Origin: Thiosulfatihalobacter marinus
Lineage (GTDB): Bacteria > Pseudomonadota > Alphaproteobacteria > Rhodobacterales > Rhodobacteraceae
NCBI RefSeq assembly: GCF_016019955.1
Contig: NZ_JAECRZ010000013.1
Location: 37,742-101,741, forward strand
Reading direction: 5' to 3'
DNA: 64,000 nucleotides
Under the pieces are notes generated by a model. The model did not search any database. It had not been told where the DNA came from and was given only the letters and a program-made list of their open reading frames with translations. The position numbers and the translations under genes are program-made. Positions 38,222-47,450 of the stretch are shown here, piece after piece. Position 1 is the first letter of the stretch. Each line of letters starts with the position of its first letter.

Positions 38222-39016
38222 TCAGCCGGTGGCGTCTCCGACGCCCCAGTCCCGCCGCTCGATCTCGATACGCGCGGGGTCCATGAAATGGCCCACCATC
38301 ACCTCGGTGGCATGGGCATAGGCCGCCTCCAGCGGCAATGCCAGCTGCGCATCCAGCGCGCGCTTGCCGCTGATCAACGCCGGTCCGTGATGCCCGGCCA
38401 GACGCTGCGCATACTCCCCCACATACCCGGCCAGCGCCGCCTCGGGCAGCACCGCATTCACCAGCCCCGTGCGATGCGCCCAAAGAGCATCCACCGGATC
38501 GCCGCTCAACGCCAGTTCCATCAGATGATTGCGCCCGATCCGCCGCCCCACGGCCACCGCCGGAGTGGTGCAGAACCCGCCATTCTTCACCCCCGGCAGA
38601 CAGAACCGGGCCGCCTGCCCGGCAAAGGCCAGGTCGCAGGACGCGACCAGTTGCAGCCCCGCCGCCGTGGCAATGCCCTCGACCCGCGCAATCGTCGGCC
38701 GGGGCAAGGTGGCAAGGCGCAGCATCATCGCCGAACAGGCCCTAAACAGCGCCGTCAGCCGCGCCGCGCCCTGATCGGCATCGCCGCGAAAACGGGCGAT
38801 CTCCTTCAGGTCATGCCCGGCGCAGAAAATGCGCCCCGGCGCGTTCAAAACCACGACGCGCACCTCGTTGGCCTCCGCCGCCCGCGCCAGCGCCCCGTCC
38901 AGCGCGCCGATCATCGCACCCGACAATACATGCGCCACACCGCCCCCCAGCGTCAGGGTCAACACCCCCCCGGACAGATGCGTCTCCACCAGCCCGCTTT
39001 GCACTTCCTGCGCCAT
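38222..39016 (-). CDS. Enoyl-CoA hydratase/isomerase family protein
   Basis: A 264-residue crotonase-fold protein with the oxyanion-hole segments CAGHDLKEIARF and EGIATAAGLQLVASCDLAFAG. It resembles the ECHDC3-type subgroup; the catalytic Glu pair of canonical enoyl-CoA hydratase is not clearly placed, so substrate and reaction are uncertain. The start is ATG 39016 (MAQEVQSG). It is convergent with the LOG gene and lies downstream of sodB beyond that gene's terminator. Confidence 0.85.
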   Translation of the reverse strand: MAQEVQSGLVETHLSGGVLTLTLGGGVAHVLSGAMIGALDGALARAAEANEVRVVVLNAPGRIFCAGHDLKEIARFRGDADQGAARLTALFRACSAMMLRLATLPRPTIARVEGIATAAGLQLVASCDLAFAGQAARFCLPGVKNGGFCTTPAVAVGRRIGRNHLMELALSGDPVDALWAHRTGLVNAVLPEAALAGYVGEYAQRLAGHHGPALISGKRALDAQLALPLEAAYAHATEVMVGHFMDPARIEIERRDWGVGDATG

Positions 39017-39091
39017 GCCATCCTCCGTTTTGCCCAGCATGACGCGGCGCGCGGCCAACTGGCAAGTGCCCCATGCCCGTCACCCACGCAA

Positions 39092-39122
39092 AAGGCCCGC
39101 CCGGATCGCTCCCGGCGGGCCT
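39092..39122 (-). terminator. Rho-independent terminator of sodB
   Basis: On the minus strand AAGGCCCGCC pairs with GGCGGGCCTT across an 11-base loop, and TTTTGC follows. It lies 26 bases past the sodB stop. Confidence 0.75.
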
Positions 39123-39147
39123 TGCCAAATTGTCATTGTCGCGCCGC

Positions 39148-39747
39148 TTACATCCGGCTGGCGACATTCTCCCAGTTCACCAGGTTGTTCAGGAAATTGT
39201 CCAGATAGGCCGGCCGCTTGTTGCGGAAATCGATGTAATAGGAATGTTCCCACACATCACAGCCCAACAGCGCCGTCTGCCCGAAACACAACGGGTTCAC
39301 ACCGTTTTCCGTCTTGGTCACGGCCAGCGAACCGTCCGCGTTCTTCACCAGCCAGCACCAGCCCGAGCCGAACTGCCCCGCACCTGCGGCGGCAAACTGC
39401 GACTTGAACCCGTCCACCGACCCAAAGCTTTCCACCAGCGCCTTCTCCAACTCGCCCGGCATCGCCGACGCGCCCGGGCCCATCATTTCCCAGAACTGAT
39501 TGTGGTTCCACAACTGGCTGATATTGTTGAAAATGCCGTTCTGGGCAACGGCGCCGGCGTCATAGGTGCCGGTGATGATCTCTTCCATCGACTTGCCGTC
39601 CCACTCGGTCCCGGCAATCAGCTTGTTGCCGTTATCGACATAGGCCTTGTGGTGCAGATCGTGGTGATATTCCAGCGTTTCGGCGCTCATGCCTTTGTCG
39701 GCAAGGGCATCATGCGCATAGGGAAGATCGGGAAGTTGAAAAGCCAT
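39148..39747 (-). CDS. sodB: Superoxide dismutase (Fe/Mn), Fe-type features
   Basis: This 199-residue SodB-type enzyme converts superoxide to peroxide and oxygen. The four metal ligands appear in EYHHDLHHKAY (His), LWNHNQFW (His), and DVWEHSYYIDF (Asp and His). The length and the AQNGIFNNISQLWNH context match the iron form of alphaproteobacterial SodB. It is monocistronic, ended by the terminator at 39092-39122. Confidence 0.93.
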   Translation of the reverse strand: MAFQLPDLPYAHDALADKGMSAETLEYHHDLHHKAYVDNGNKLIAGTEWDGKSMEEIITGTYDAGAVAQNGIFNNISQLWNHNQFWEMMGPGASAMPGELEKALVESFGSVDGFKSQFAAAGAGQFGSGWCWLVKNADGSLAVTKTENGVNPLCFGQTALLGCDVWEHSYYIDFRNKRPAYLDNFLNNLVNWENVASRM

Positions 39748-39863
39748 GTTCGCGCTCCTTCTCGGATTTTCTTGCGTTGATCACTGTGTCTCACATGTGC
39801 GCGTCCAGACGCCAAGGTCAAGGGGCAACCCCTGCCTTTCTGCATCCCATCCGGCAAATAGCT

Positions 39864-40280
39864 TTACCGCTGGCGGCACTTGCCTTCGGTCCCGCCCTTG
39901 CCGCTGACATAACGGCCACCGCGCACGTCGCGCAGTGTGGGCGCCGACAGGCTGAACGACGCGCGGTCGCTGTTCTTGCGATAGACAACCGCATAGTTCA
40001 GCTTGGCGGCCGAACCATATTCCAGCGTCACTTCGTACAACTGCCAGGACACTTTCAGATGCGTGTCGTCGTTGGTCACGCGCGACGCCTTGACCGGCCC
40101 GCCATTCACCTGCTGGATCAGCGAATCCGACACCATCGCTTCGCTACCGCTTACCTCGATTGTCACCTGCTTGCGCAGCCAGTCATCATCCGAGGCTTTG
40201 GGAAAGTCACAAACCCAGCTTTCGGCAAAAGCCTGCGATCCGGCCAGCAAGGCTGCGCCAACAGATAAAATACGTCTCAT
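39864..40280 (-). CDS. Secreted hypothetical protein, 138 aa
   Basis: The protein starts MRRILSVGAALLAGSQAFAESW with a clear signal peptide. The mature region is mostly beta (QVTIEVSGSEAMVSDSLIQQ, then LKVSWQLYEVTLEYG and LNYAVVYRKNSDRASFSLSA), with two cysteines near the ends. ATG 40280 has GGAG six bases upstream. No family was recognised. Confidence 0.7.
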   Translation of the reverse strand: MRRILSVGAALLAGSQAFAESWVCDFPKASDDDWLRKQVTIEVSGSEAMVSDSLIQQVNGGPVKASRVTNDDTHLKVSWQLYEVTLEYGSAAKLNYAVVYRKNSDRASFSLSAPTLRDVRGGRYVSGKGGTEGKCRQR

Positions 40281-40419
40281 GAACCACTCCAATTCAAAAT
40301 CGGGCACATGAATACCGTTGCCCGCAACTCAGCAAACGGCGGACAACCCGGAAAATCAAGACACAATCATGTGGACATGCGCACCGGTCGACAATGGGTC
40401 AGGACATGGACAGCCTGGC

Positions 40420-40557
40420 TCAGTCTTGCGCGCCCGCGTCCAGTGTCCCGGCCTGCGGACCCTGGAAAACCTCGCCGCCGGGCGCGGCATAGATCAGAAA
40501 ACCCAATACGAAAACCAGCGCCAAAAGACGCAACACTACTTTGGTGGAAACCGGCAT
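40420..40557 (-). CDS. Small membrane protein, 45 aa (below 60-aa size)
   Basis: On the minus strand an ATG at 40557 opens a 45-codon frame ending at 40420-40422. It encodes MPVSTKVVLRLLALVFVLGF, continuing into one strong membrane helix (residues 8-24) and a short acidic tail (DAGAQD). A GGGAG lies ten bases upstream. It sits between two minus-strand genes, 110 bases after the sarcosine oxidase terminator. A short coding gene in this position is plausible, but conservation is untested. Confidence 0.5.
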   Translation of the reverse strand: MPVSTKVVLRLLALVFVLGFLIYAAPGGEVFQGPQAGTLDAGAQD

Positions 40558-40647
40558 TGCCCCGTCACTCCCGACTTTCAATCACCCGCGTGCCGCGATC
40601 AAAAAACCGCCCCACGGCATACCCGATCGCGCTCTGGAAAACACAAA

Positions 40648-40680
40648 AGGGCGTGCTCACCTTTACGTTGAGCACACCCT
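40648..40680 (-). terminator. Rho-independent terminator of the sarcosine oxidase operon
   Basis: On the minus strand AGGGTGTGCTCA pairs with TGAGCACGCCCT (12 bases, one G-T pair), nine-base loop, followed by TTTGTGTTT. It is 78 bases past the soxG stop. Confidence 0.75.
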
Positions 40681-40700
40681 AATCTGTCTCTATTTAGCGT

Positions 40701-40722
40701 CAACCCCAAATTCGTGGGGTTG
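40701..40722. repeat. Inverted repeat CAACCCCA/TGGGGTTG after soxG
   Basis: The perfect eight-base arms are separated by AATTCG. The hairpin lies between the soxG stop and the terminator at 40648-40680. It lacks a T-run, so it is more likely an mRNA-stabilising hairpin than a terminator. Confidence 0.4.
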
Positions 40723-40757
40723 CGACAATAAATACCGCCCTGTTCGCCGGGTGCGGC

Positions 40758-41327
40758 TCAGGTCAACACCCCTATCTCGCCCCCCGGCTCCGCCGAAACT
40801 TTCAGTATATCAAAGACATACTGCGCGACGGACCGGAAACAGACAATCTCGAACCGGCCATCCTGATTGATCCAGAACGCCGCCGGCACCTGCGCCAGCC
40901 GTGTGCGCCGGATTTCTCCCGGTTGAAACGCCTCGTCCGACAGATCCACGGGCGCCAGCTTGGCCAGAACCTCCCGCGCGCCAGTGCCGCTGACGGCGAA
41001 CACCGCGCGCGCATCCGACACATTCACAACCAGCGCGTGCTCGCGGCCCAGCGCCGCGGCCAGTTCGCCCACCATCGCCTGTGCCCTGTCATGGGCGCAC
41101 AGGATCAACAGCTCGTCGGGCGACATCCACGCCACGCGCCCGCCCGCGCCGTCCACGATCCGGCGCTGCCCCGGCACCTTGGCGCCAAGCACAGCCTTCA
41201 GGGCCTTGGCCAGCGCCCCGGACGCCAGATCGCAACGCAGCGTGATCATGCCTCTCAGCCCGGTTTCCTTGACCCGGGCAAACCCCTCGGACACAGCCCC
41301 TTGCAGGGCGCTCACAGCCTCAGACAT
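40758..41327 (-). CDS. soxG: Sarcosine oxidase subunit gamma
   Basis: The gamma subunit (189 residues) belongs to the SoxG family, related to the C-terminal GcvT-like fold. Segments with GALAKALKAVLGAKVPGQRR and WMSPDELLILCAHDRAQ are typical. The start at ATG 41327 overlaps the soxA 3' end by eight bases. It completes the heterotetramer with SoxB, SoxD and SoxA. The gene name is that of sarcosine oxidase and not the sulfur-oxidation Sox system. Confidence 0.9.
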   Translation of the reverse strand: MSEAVSALQGAVSEGFARVKETGLRGMITLRCDLASGALAKALKAVLGAKVPGQRRIVDGAGGRVAWMSPDELLILCAHDRAQAMVGELAAALGREHALVVNVSDARAVFAVSGTGAREVLAKLAPVDLSDEAFQPGEIRRTRLAQVPAAFWINQDGRFEIVCFRSVAQYVFDILKVSAEPGGEIGVLT

Positions 41328-44300
41328 TCTGTTTCTCCCCGTCCTTGTCAAAGAACACCGGATCGACGATCCGCGCCATGACGGTGCCGCCATCCACCTT
41401 GTTGAACTCGATCACCTCGCCCATACGCTCGGGGCCGCGATGCACCAGCCCCATGGCGATGCCCCGGTCCAGCGTCGGCGAATAATAGGTCGAGGTCACG
41501 CGCCCTTGCGTGTTGCGCTGCCCATTGGCGTTTTCCCCGGCGGCAATCGCATAGGCCCCATCGGGAATGACAGACCCATCCAGCGTGTCCAGCCCGACCA
41601 GCTTCCAGCGGTCAGGATCGCTCATATGCCGGCGTTCCTGCGCGCGCTTGCCCAGGAAATCTTCCTTCTTCTTCGAAATCGCCCAGTTCAGCCCCAGATC
41701 CTGCGGGATCACCGTGCCGTCGGTTTCGTCGCCGATCATGATGAACCCTTTCTCGGCGCGCATCACATGCAGCGCCTCGGTCCCATAGGGCGCGATGCCA
41801 TACTCTTCGCCCGCCGTCAGCAGCGCGTCCCAGAACGCACGCCCCTGGCTGGCGGGCACGGCAATCTCGTAAGACAGCTCGCCCGAGAACGAAATCCGGT
41901 AGGCCCGCGCGTCAAATTCACCCAGCCTGCCGTCTTTCCACTCCATAAAGGCCAGCGCCTCCTTGCCCACATCCATGCCGCCCAGCTTTTGCAGCACCTT
42001 GCGTGCATTCGGCCCGACAATGGCGATCTGGGCAAACTGCTCGGTGACATTGGCGGTATAGACGTTCCAATCCCACCATTCGCATTGCAGCCAGTCTTCC
42101 ATCCAGCCGTGAATACGCTCGGCCCCGCCGGTGGTGGTGTGACACAGGAACGTCTCCTCGTCGATCCGCGCCACCACGCCGTCGTCAATCAGGAACCCGT
42201 TTTCCGAACACATCAGCCCATAGCGGCATTTGCCCGGTTTCAGGGTCGACATCATGTTGGTGTACAGCATGTCCATGAACCGCCCCGCATCGGGGCCTTT
42301 CACAATGATCTTGCCCAGTGTGGACGCATCCAGCAGGCCCACCGAATTCCGGGTTTGCAGGATTTCCCGCTTGACCGCGGCCGCATGGCTTTCGCCCTCG
42401 CGCGGGAAGCAATAGGGGCGGCGCCAATGGCCGACCGGCTCGAAAAACGCGCCCTGCGCCTCGTGCCAGTCATGGATGGGCGTGCGCCGCAGCGGCTGGA
42501 ACACCGCATCGCGCGCTTCCCCGGCAATCGCACCGAACGAGATCGGCGTATAAGGCGGGCGGAACGTGGTTGTGCCCACCGCCGGGATCGGCGCGTTCAA
42601 CTGCCCGGCCAGCGTGGCCAGACCGTTGATATTGCTCAGCTTGCCCTGATCCGTCGCCATGCCCAGCGTGGTATAGCGCTTGGTGTGCTCGACGCTTTCA
42701 TAGCCCTCCTGCGCGGCCAGCCGCACATCCGACACCTTCACGTCATTCTGGTAATCCAGCCACGCCTTCATGCGCAGCTTCGGCCCCGCCCCCTGCGGCA
42801 TCAGCCAGACCGGCTCCAGCGCCGCCTCGGGCTGCGGTGCCACCTCGGGCAGCGGGCAATCCAGCGGCGCGCATCCAACCGCCCTGGCCGCCGCAAGCCC
42901 CGCCGCATGGGCGTCGGCGATGACCCCGGCCAGGTCCAGCGGTCCGTTCGCGCTGCCCGCCGGGATCACGAAAGGCTTGCCGTCATGGCTTGTCGGGGCG
43001 CGTGCGGGATCAGGGCGGAAATGCGCCTGCGCTTCGTCCCAGATCAGCTTGCCACCGCAATGCGACCACAGATGCACCACCGGCGACCAGCCCCCCGACA
43101 TCGCCACCGCGTCACAGGCGATCTCTTCCAGCACGCTGCCTTCCCCGGCCTGCGTACAGATCGCCACGCCGGTCACGCGCTTGCCGCCCCTGACCTTTGC
43201 AATGCCCTTGCCGTTTTCGATGCGGATGCCCAGCGCGCGCGCCTCTTCGGCCAGCGCCCCGCCGCCCGCGCCGCGCGCATCCAGGATCACCGGCACGTCC
43301 AGCCCGGCGCCCTTGAGCGCGATCGCCGTGCGATAGGCGTCGTCATTGTTGGTCACAACCACCGTGCGATCGCCCGGCGACACGCCCCAGCCCGTCACGT
43401 AATCGCGCACCGCCCCGGCCAGCATCACGCCGGGCACGTCATTGCCGGCAAAGCTCAGCGGCCGCTCGATCGCGCCGGTCGCCGTCACGATCTGTTTCGC
43501 GCGAATACGCCACAACCGATGGCGCGGGCCGGCGGTTTCGGGCGCGTGATCCGTCACCCGCTCATAGCCCAGCACATAGCCGTGGTCATAAACCCCCGCG
43601 CCCATCATGCGCCGCCGCAGCGTGACATTGGGCATCGCCGCCAGCTTTTCGGCCGCCCCGGCCACCCAGGCCTCCACCGGCATCCCGTCAATCTCGCCGC
43701 CATCAATGCGCGCCCGACCGCCCAGATGCGCGGTCTGCTCCATCGCCAGCACTTTCGCACCCGCCGATCCCGCCGCCAGCGCCGCCTGCAACCCGGCACT
43801 CCCGCCACCGATCACCACCACGTCATAAAACGCATAGAAATGCTCGTAACGGTCCGCGTCACGGTCCCTTGGCACCTTGCCCAGCCCCGCCGACTGGCGC
43901 ACGATCGGTTCGAATACATGCTTCCACGCCGCGCGCGGCGCCATGAAGGTCTTGTAATAGAACCCGGCCGGCAGGAACCGCGCGGCATAGTTGTTGACCA
44001 CCCCGATATCAAACTCCAGCGACGGCCAATGATTCTGGCTGGTGCAGGCCAGACCGTCGAAAACCTCGGTCGTGGTCGCCCTCTGGTTCGGTTCGAACTT
44101 GCCGCCCTGCCCCAGATTGACCAGCGCGTTGGGCTCTTCCGCCCCGCTGGCAACCACACCGCGCGGACGGTGATACTTGAACGACCGCCCCATCATCACC
44201 TGATCGTTGGCCAACAACGCCGAGGCCAGCGTATCGCCTTCATACCCGGTGAACTGCTTGCCGTTAAAGCTAAAGCGCACCTGTTTTTGGCGGTTCAGAT

Positions 44301-44331
44301 AGGCGCCACCCTTGGCCAGACGTGTGCTCAT
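41320..44331 (-). CDS. soxA: Sarcosine oxidase subunit alpha
   Basis: The 1003-residue alpha subunit passes sarcosine-derived formaldehyde to tetrahydrofolate and contributes NAD-binding. It has an N-terminal ferredoxin-like domain with GYEGDTLASALLAND near residues 28-45, and a central FAD/NAD-type Rossmann domain with DVVVIGGGSAGLQAA near 170. The C-terminal half is a GcvT-like folate-binding domain. The overall reaction is sarcosine + O2 + THF to glycine + methylene-THF + H2O2. The ATG at 44331 overlaps soxD by four bases (ATGA), the standard operon arrangement. Confidence 0.96.
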   Translation of the reverse strand: MSTRLAKGGAYLNRQKQVRFSFNGKQFTGYEGDTLASALLANDQVMMGRSFKYHRPRGVVASGAEEPNALVNLGQGGKFEPNQRATTTEVFDGLACTSQNHWPSLEFDIGVVNNYAARFLPAGFYYKTFMAPRAAWKHVFEPIVRQSAGLGKVPRDRDADRYEHFYAFYDVVVIGGGSAGLQAALAAGSAGAKVLAMEQTAHLGGRARIDGGEIDGMPVEAWVAGAAEKLAAMPNVTLRRRMMGAGVYDHGYVLGYERVTDHAPETAGPRHRLWRIRAKQIVTATGAIERPLSFAGNDVPGVMLAGAVRDYVTGWGVSPGDRTVVVTNNDDAYRTAIALKGAGLDVPVILDARGAGGGALAEEARALGIRIENGKGIAKVRGGKRVTGVAICTQAGEGSVLEEIACDAVAMSGGWSPVVHLWSHCGGKLIWDEAQAHFRPDPARAPTSHDGKPFVIPAGSANGPLDLAGVIADAHAAGLAAARAVGCAPLDCPLPEVAPQPEAALEPVWLMPQGAGPKLRMKAWLDYQNDVKVSDVRLAAQEGYESVEHTKRYTTLGMATDQGKLSNINGLATLAGQLNAPIPAVGTTTFRPPYTPISFGAIAGEARDAVFQPLRRTPIHDWHEAQGAFFEPVGHWRRPYCFPREGESHAAAVKREILQTRNSVGLLDASTLGKIIVKGPDAGRFMDMLYTNMMSTLKPGKCRYGLMCSENGFLIDDGVVARIDEETFLCHTTTGGAERIHGWMEDWLQCEWWDWNVYTANVTEQFAQIAIVGPNARKVLQKLGGMDVGKEALAFMEWKDGRLGEFDARAYRISFSGELSYEIAVPASQGRAFWDALLTAGEEYGIAPYGTEALHVMRAEKGFIMIGDETDGTVIPQDLGLNWAISKKKEDFLGKRAQERRHMSDPDRWKLVGLDTLDGSVIPDGAYAIAAGENANGQRNTQGRVTSTYYSPTLDRGIAMGLVHRGPERMGEVIEFNKVDGGTVMARIVDPVFFDKDGEKQNV

Positions 44332-44657
44332 GCGAAATCCCTCCAGCGCCAGCCGGGATAGACGGCTGAAATCCTGTCCCTGATGTCCTGAGGCGGCTCC
44401 AGCGTCTGCGCCGGATAGGTGCCAAACACCTGCAACGTCATGGTGCAGCGCGCCGCGTGAAAGAACTTGCCGCAGCCATTGGAATGCCGCCAGCGTTCGA
44501 AATGCACGCCCTTGGGGTTCTCGCGCATGAACAGGTAGCCTTCGAAAGCGGCGTCATCCGAGCCGGGGCCAAAGCGTTTGAGATGCGCCTCGCCCTCGGC
44601 ATGAAGCTCGGTTTCCTCGGCTGTGACGCCGCAATAGGGGCATTCAAGGATCAGCAT
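44328..44657 (-). CDS. soxD: Sarcosine oxidase subunit delta
   Basis: The delta subunit is 109 residues and begins with a zinc-ribbon: CPYCG at residues 6-10 and HSNGCGKFFHAARC later, which together bind one zinc. A GGGAG lies eight bases before ATG 44657. The upstream extension in the open frame is not supported. It follows soxB across a structured 124-base spacer. Confidence 0.95.
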   Translation of the reverse strand: MLILECPYCGVTAEETELHAEGEAHLKRFGPGSDDAAFEGYLFMRENPKGVHFERWRHSNGCGKFFHAARCTMTLQVFGTYPAQTLEPPQDIRDRISAVYPGWRWRDFA

Positions 44658-44682
44658 GTTGCAAACTCCCAAGAAAAAGTGA

Positions 44683-44763
44683 GGGCAGCGCCCGACCCTG
44701 GATGGGTGCTGAAAGCGCCCTCCCGTGGGGAGGGGCGGGCGCTGCCCGGCGTTGCCGGGCCAT
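44683..44763 (-). promoter_or_regulatory. Stem-loop array between soxB and soxD
   Basis: The 124-base soxB-soxD spacer holds a 12-base perfect stem (GGGCAGCGCCCG at 44683-44694, pairing with 44736-44747) enclosing a CCCTCCC/GGGAGGG hairpin. A further GCCCGGC/GCCGGGC hairpin overlaps the right arm (about 44745-44761). The structure is strong on the mRNA and lacks a T-run. Such elements often mark RNA processing or segmental stability; here they could set the B-to-DAG ratio. Confidence 0.5.
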
Positions 44764-44781
44764 GTGCGAGACAGACAAACA

Positions 44782-46029
44782 TCAATGCGCCACCCCCGCA
44801 GCCACAGACTCATCAATGAACCGCCCTTCGATAAACCGTTCCATCCCGAACTCCGCACACAGCGGCCCCGGCTCGCCCTTGGCGATCAGCTCCGCCGTGG
44901 CCCAGCCGCCGCCCGGAATGGCCTTGAACCCGCCCGTGCCCCAGCCCGCGTTAATGAAACAGTTCCCCAAAGGCGTCTTGCCAATGACAGGAGAGCGGTC
45001 CCCGGTCACATCCACGATCCCGCCCCATTGGCGCAGCATCTTCAGCCTTGAAATAATCGGAAAGGTCTCGACCAGCGCCCGCACGGTCTCTTCCACATGA
45101 TGGAACGATCCGCGCTGGGTGTAGTTGTTGAACCCGTCCGTGCCCCCGCCAATCACCATCTCGCCCTTGTCGGACTGGGACATATAGCCATGCACCGTGT
45201 TGGCCATCACCACCACATCCATGCAGGGCTTGATCGGCTCGCTGACCAGCGCCTGCAACGCCACCGATTCCATCGGCAGCCGGAACCCCGCCATATTGGC
45301 CAGATCGCCCGAGTTGCCAGCAACAACCAGCCCCAGCTTGTCGCAATCAATCGCGCCCCTGGTGGTGTCCACACCAACGACCTTGCCGCCCGCCTGGCGC
45401 ACCCCGGTCACTTCGCATTTCTGGATGATGTCCATCCCCATGTCCGAACACGCCCGCGCATAGCCCCAGGCCACCGCATCATGCCGCCCCGTGCCACCGC
45501 GTTCCTGCCACAGCCCGCCCAGCACCGGATAGCGCGGCCCGTCGATATTGATGATCGGCACCAGCTCCTTCACCCGCTCCGGCCCGATGAATTCGGTCGA
45601 AACACCCTGCAATGCGTTGGCATGGGCCGTGCGCTGATAGCCGCGCACCTCGGCTTCGGTCTGCGCCAGCATGATCACGCCGCGCGGAGAGAACATGACG
45701 TTATAGTTCAGATCCTGCGACATGGTCTCATAAAGCGAGCGCGCCTTTTCATAGATCGCCGCCGAGGGATCCTGGAGATAGTTCGACCGGATGATCGTCG
45801 TGTTGCGCCCGGTATTGCCGCCCCCCAGCCAGCCTTTCTCGATGATCGCCACATTGGTGATCCCGAAATTCCGGCCCAGATAAAACGCGGTGGCCAGCCC
45901 GTGCCCCCCGGCGCCCACGATGATCACATCGTATTTCTTCTTCGGCTCGGGCGAACGCCAGGCGCGCTCCCATCCGGTATGAAACCGCGCCGCCTCTCGG
46001 GCGATGGCAAAGGCTGAATAACGTCGCAT
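44782..46029 (-). CDS. soxB: Sarcosine oxidase subunit beta
   Basis: SoxB (415 residues) is the flavoprotein of the DAO family. It has the FAD-binding motif VIIVGAGGHGLATAFYLG near residue 34 and the Cys-less N-terminus typical of the beta subunit. A HHVEETVRALVETFPIIS stretch and the C-terminal WGTGGFKAIPGGG complete the FAD site. It carries non-covalent FAD and covalent FMN in characterised enzymes. It is the first gene of soxBDAG; the divergent neighbour is ccmI. Confidence 0.96.
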   Translation of the reverse strand: MRRYSAFAIAREAARFHTGWERAWRSPEPKKKYDVIIVGAGGHGLATAFYLGRNFGITNVAIIEKGWLGGGNTGRNTTIIRSNYLQDPSAAIYEKARSLYETMSQDLNYNVMFSPRGVIMLAQTEAEVRGYQRTAHANALQGVSTEFIGPERVKELVPIINIDGPRYPVLGGLWQERGGTGRHDAVAWGYARACSDMGMDIIQKCEVTGVRQAGGKVVGVDTTRGAIDCDKLGLVVAGNSGDLANMAGFRLPMESVALQALVSEPIKPCMDVVVMANTVHGYMSQSDKGEMVIGGGTDGFNNYTQRGSFHHVEETVRALVETFPIISRLKMLRQWGGIVDVTGDRSPVIGKTPLGNCFINAGWGTGGFKAIPGGGWATAELIAKGEPGPLCAEFGMERFIEGRFIDESVAAGVAH

Positions 46030-46208
46030 GGGCAGTGATTCCGTTTCGATGACAGCTCTGCCCAGTCTATTGAACCGCGCGCGCCGCGCACACCCGGTTC
46101 AAACCGCCGGTTTCCCGCCCGGTTGCGACATGTGGCCGGGTCACGGCGATTTGCCCTTTTGCCCGGTCGCGCCCGCCTGTAAATGAAGGGGCAGGATCAG
46201 GAGGCATC

Positions 46209-47450
46209 ATGATATTCTGGATTACCGCAAGCGCGCTCGCCCTGGTTGCCTTTGCCATCCTCGCCCGCGCCGTCCTGCGGCGGCGCGATACCGAAGAACA
46301 CCCCGCCGCGTTCGACCTCCAGGTCTATCGCGACCAGCTAAAGGAGGTGGACCGGGAACTGGCCCGTGGCCTGATCAACGACGGCGATGCCGAACGCATC
46401 CGCACCGAAATTTCGCGCCGTATCCTCGCCGCCGATGCCCAGATCAATGCCCGGTCGCAATCCGGTGGTGACGACGCGCGCACCGGCCCCTGGTTGATCG
46501 TGGCTCTGATCGTGGTTCTGCTGGGCGGCAGCCTGCTGGGCTACTGGCTTCTGGGTGCGCCCGGCTACGGCGACAAACCCTTGCAAGAGCGTCTTGCCCA
46601 GGCCCAGGACCGCCTGGACAACCGCCCCTCCCAGGCCGAGCTCGAAGCCCGCTTGCCGTCCGCGCCGCCGATCACGCCGTCGCCAGAATTCATGGAATTG
46701 ATGGACCAGCTGCGCGACAAGGTGGCCGCAAACCCCGAAGACGTGCAGGGCCTCGAACTGCTGGCCCAGAACGAGGAATCTCTGGGCAATTTCCGCGCCG
46801 CCTATCAGGCCCAGGTCAAGGTGATCCGCCTCAAGGGCAAATACGCCTCTGCGCTGGATTACACGATCCTGGCCAACATGATGATTTCCGCCGCCCAAGG
46901 CCCGGTCTCGCCCGAAGCGCAGGAAGCGTTGCGGCGCGCGCTTGAGCTGAAGCCGCAAGACCCGCTCGCGCGGTATTTCTGGGGGCTGCTGATGCTGCAA
47001 AACGACCGCCCCGACATGACCTTCCGCATCTGGCAAGATGTGCTGCGCGACAGCCCGCCCGACGCGCCCTGGAATGCCGCCATCCGCTCGCAGATCAAGG
47101 ATCTCGCCTGGTTTGCCGGTGTCGAATACACATCCCCCACCCCCCCGGCCACCGCCGATACCGGCCTGCCCGGCCCGACCACCCTGGACATGGACGCCGC
47201 CAGCGACATGGAGGCCGGCGACCGGCAGGCGATGATCCGCGACATGGTCGAAAACCTTGCCAACCGGCTCGCCACCCAGGGCGGCACACCCCAGGAATGG
47301 GCGCGCCTGATCACCGCCCATGGCGTGCTGGGCGAAACCGACCGCGCCGCCTCTGCCTGGGCCGGGGCGCAATCGGCCTATGCCGGGGCGCCCGACGCGC
47401 TTGCCGTCCTGCGCGATGCCGCCGAACGCGCCGGGGTGCTTGATCGATGA
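46209..47450 (+). CDS. ccmI: Cytochrome c maturation protein CcmI
   Basis: CcmI (413 residues) holds apocytochrome c for heme attachment by CcmFH. It has two membrane helices (about 1-22 and 95-117) with the cytoplasmic loop DLQVYRDQLKEVDRELARGLI, and a periplasmic TPR domain from about residue 160. GGAGG lies five bases before ATG 46209. The stop overlaps ruvX by four bases. The other ccm genes are not in the window. Confidence 0.92.
   Translation: MIFWITASALALVAFAILARAVLRRRDTEEHPAAFDLQVYRDQLKEVDRELARGLINDGDAERIRTEISRRILAADAQINARSQSGGDDARTGPWLIVALIVVLLGGSLLGYWLLGAPGYGDKPLQERLAQAQDRLDNRPSQAELEARLPSAPPITPSPEFMELMDQLRDKVAANPEDVQGLELLAQNEESLGNFRAAYQAQVKVIRLKGKYASALDYTILANMMISAAQGPVSPEAQEALRRALELKPQDPLARYFWGLLMLQNDRPDMTFRIWQDVLRDSPPDAPWNAAIRSQIKDLAWFAGVEYTSPTPPATADTGLPGPTTLDMDAASDMEAGDRQAMIRDMVENLANRLATQGGTPQEWARLITAHGVLGETDRAASAWAGAQSAYAGAPDALAVLRDAAERAGVLDR

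Noticed and set aside
40960..44361. Very long open frame (1133 codons) on the plus strand
   Set aside because: It is antisense to soxA, which has full family motifs and operon coupling. The frame is open because of GC-rich codon bias, with no recognisable domain.
40758..46029. Sulfur-oxidation Sox system
   Set aside because: The gene symbols soxB, soxD, soxA and soxG here are sarcosine oxidase subunits; folate-, FAD- and zinc-binding motifs match that complex.
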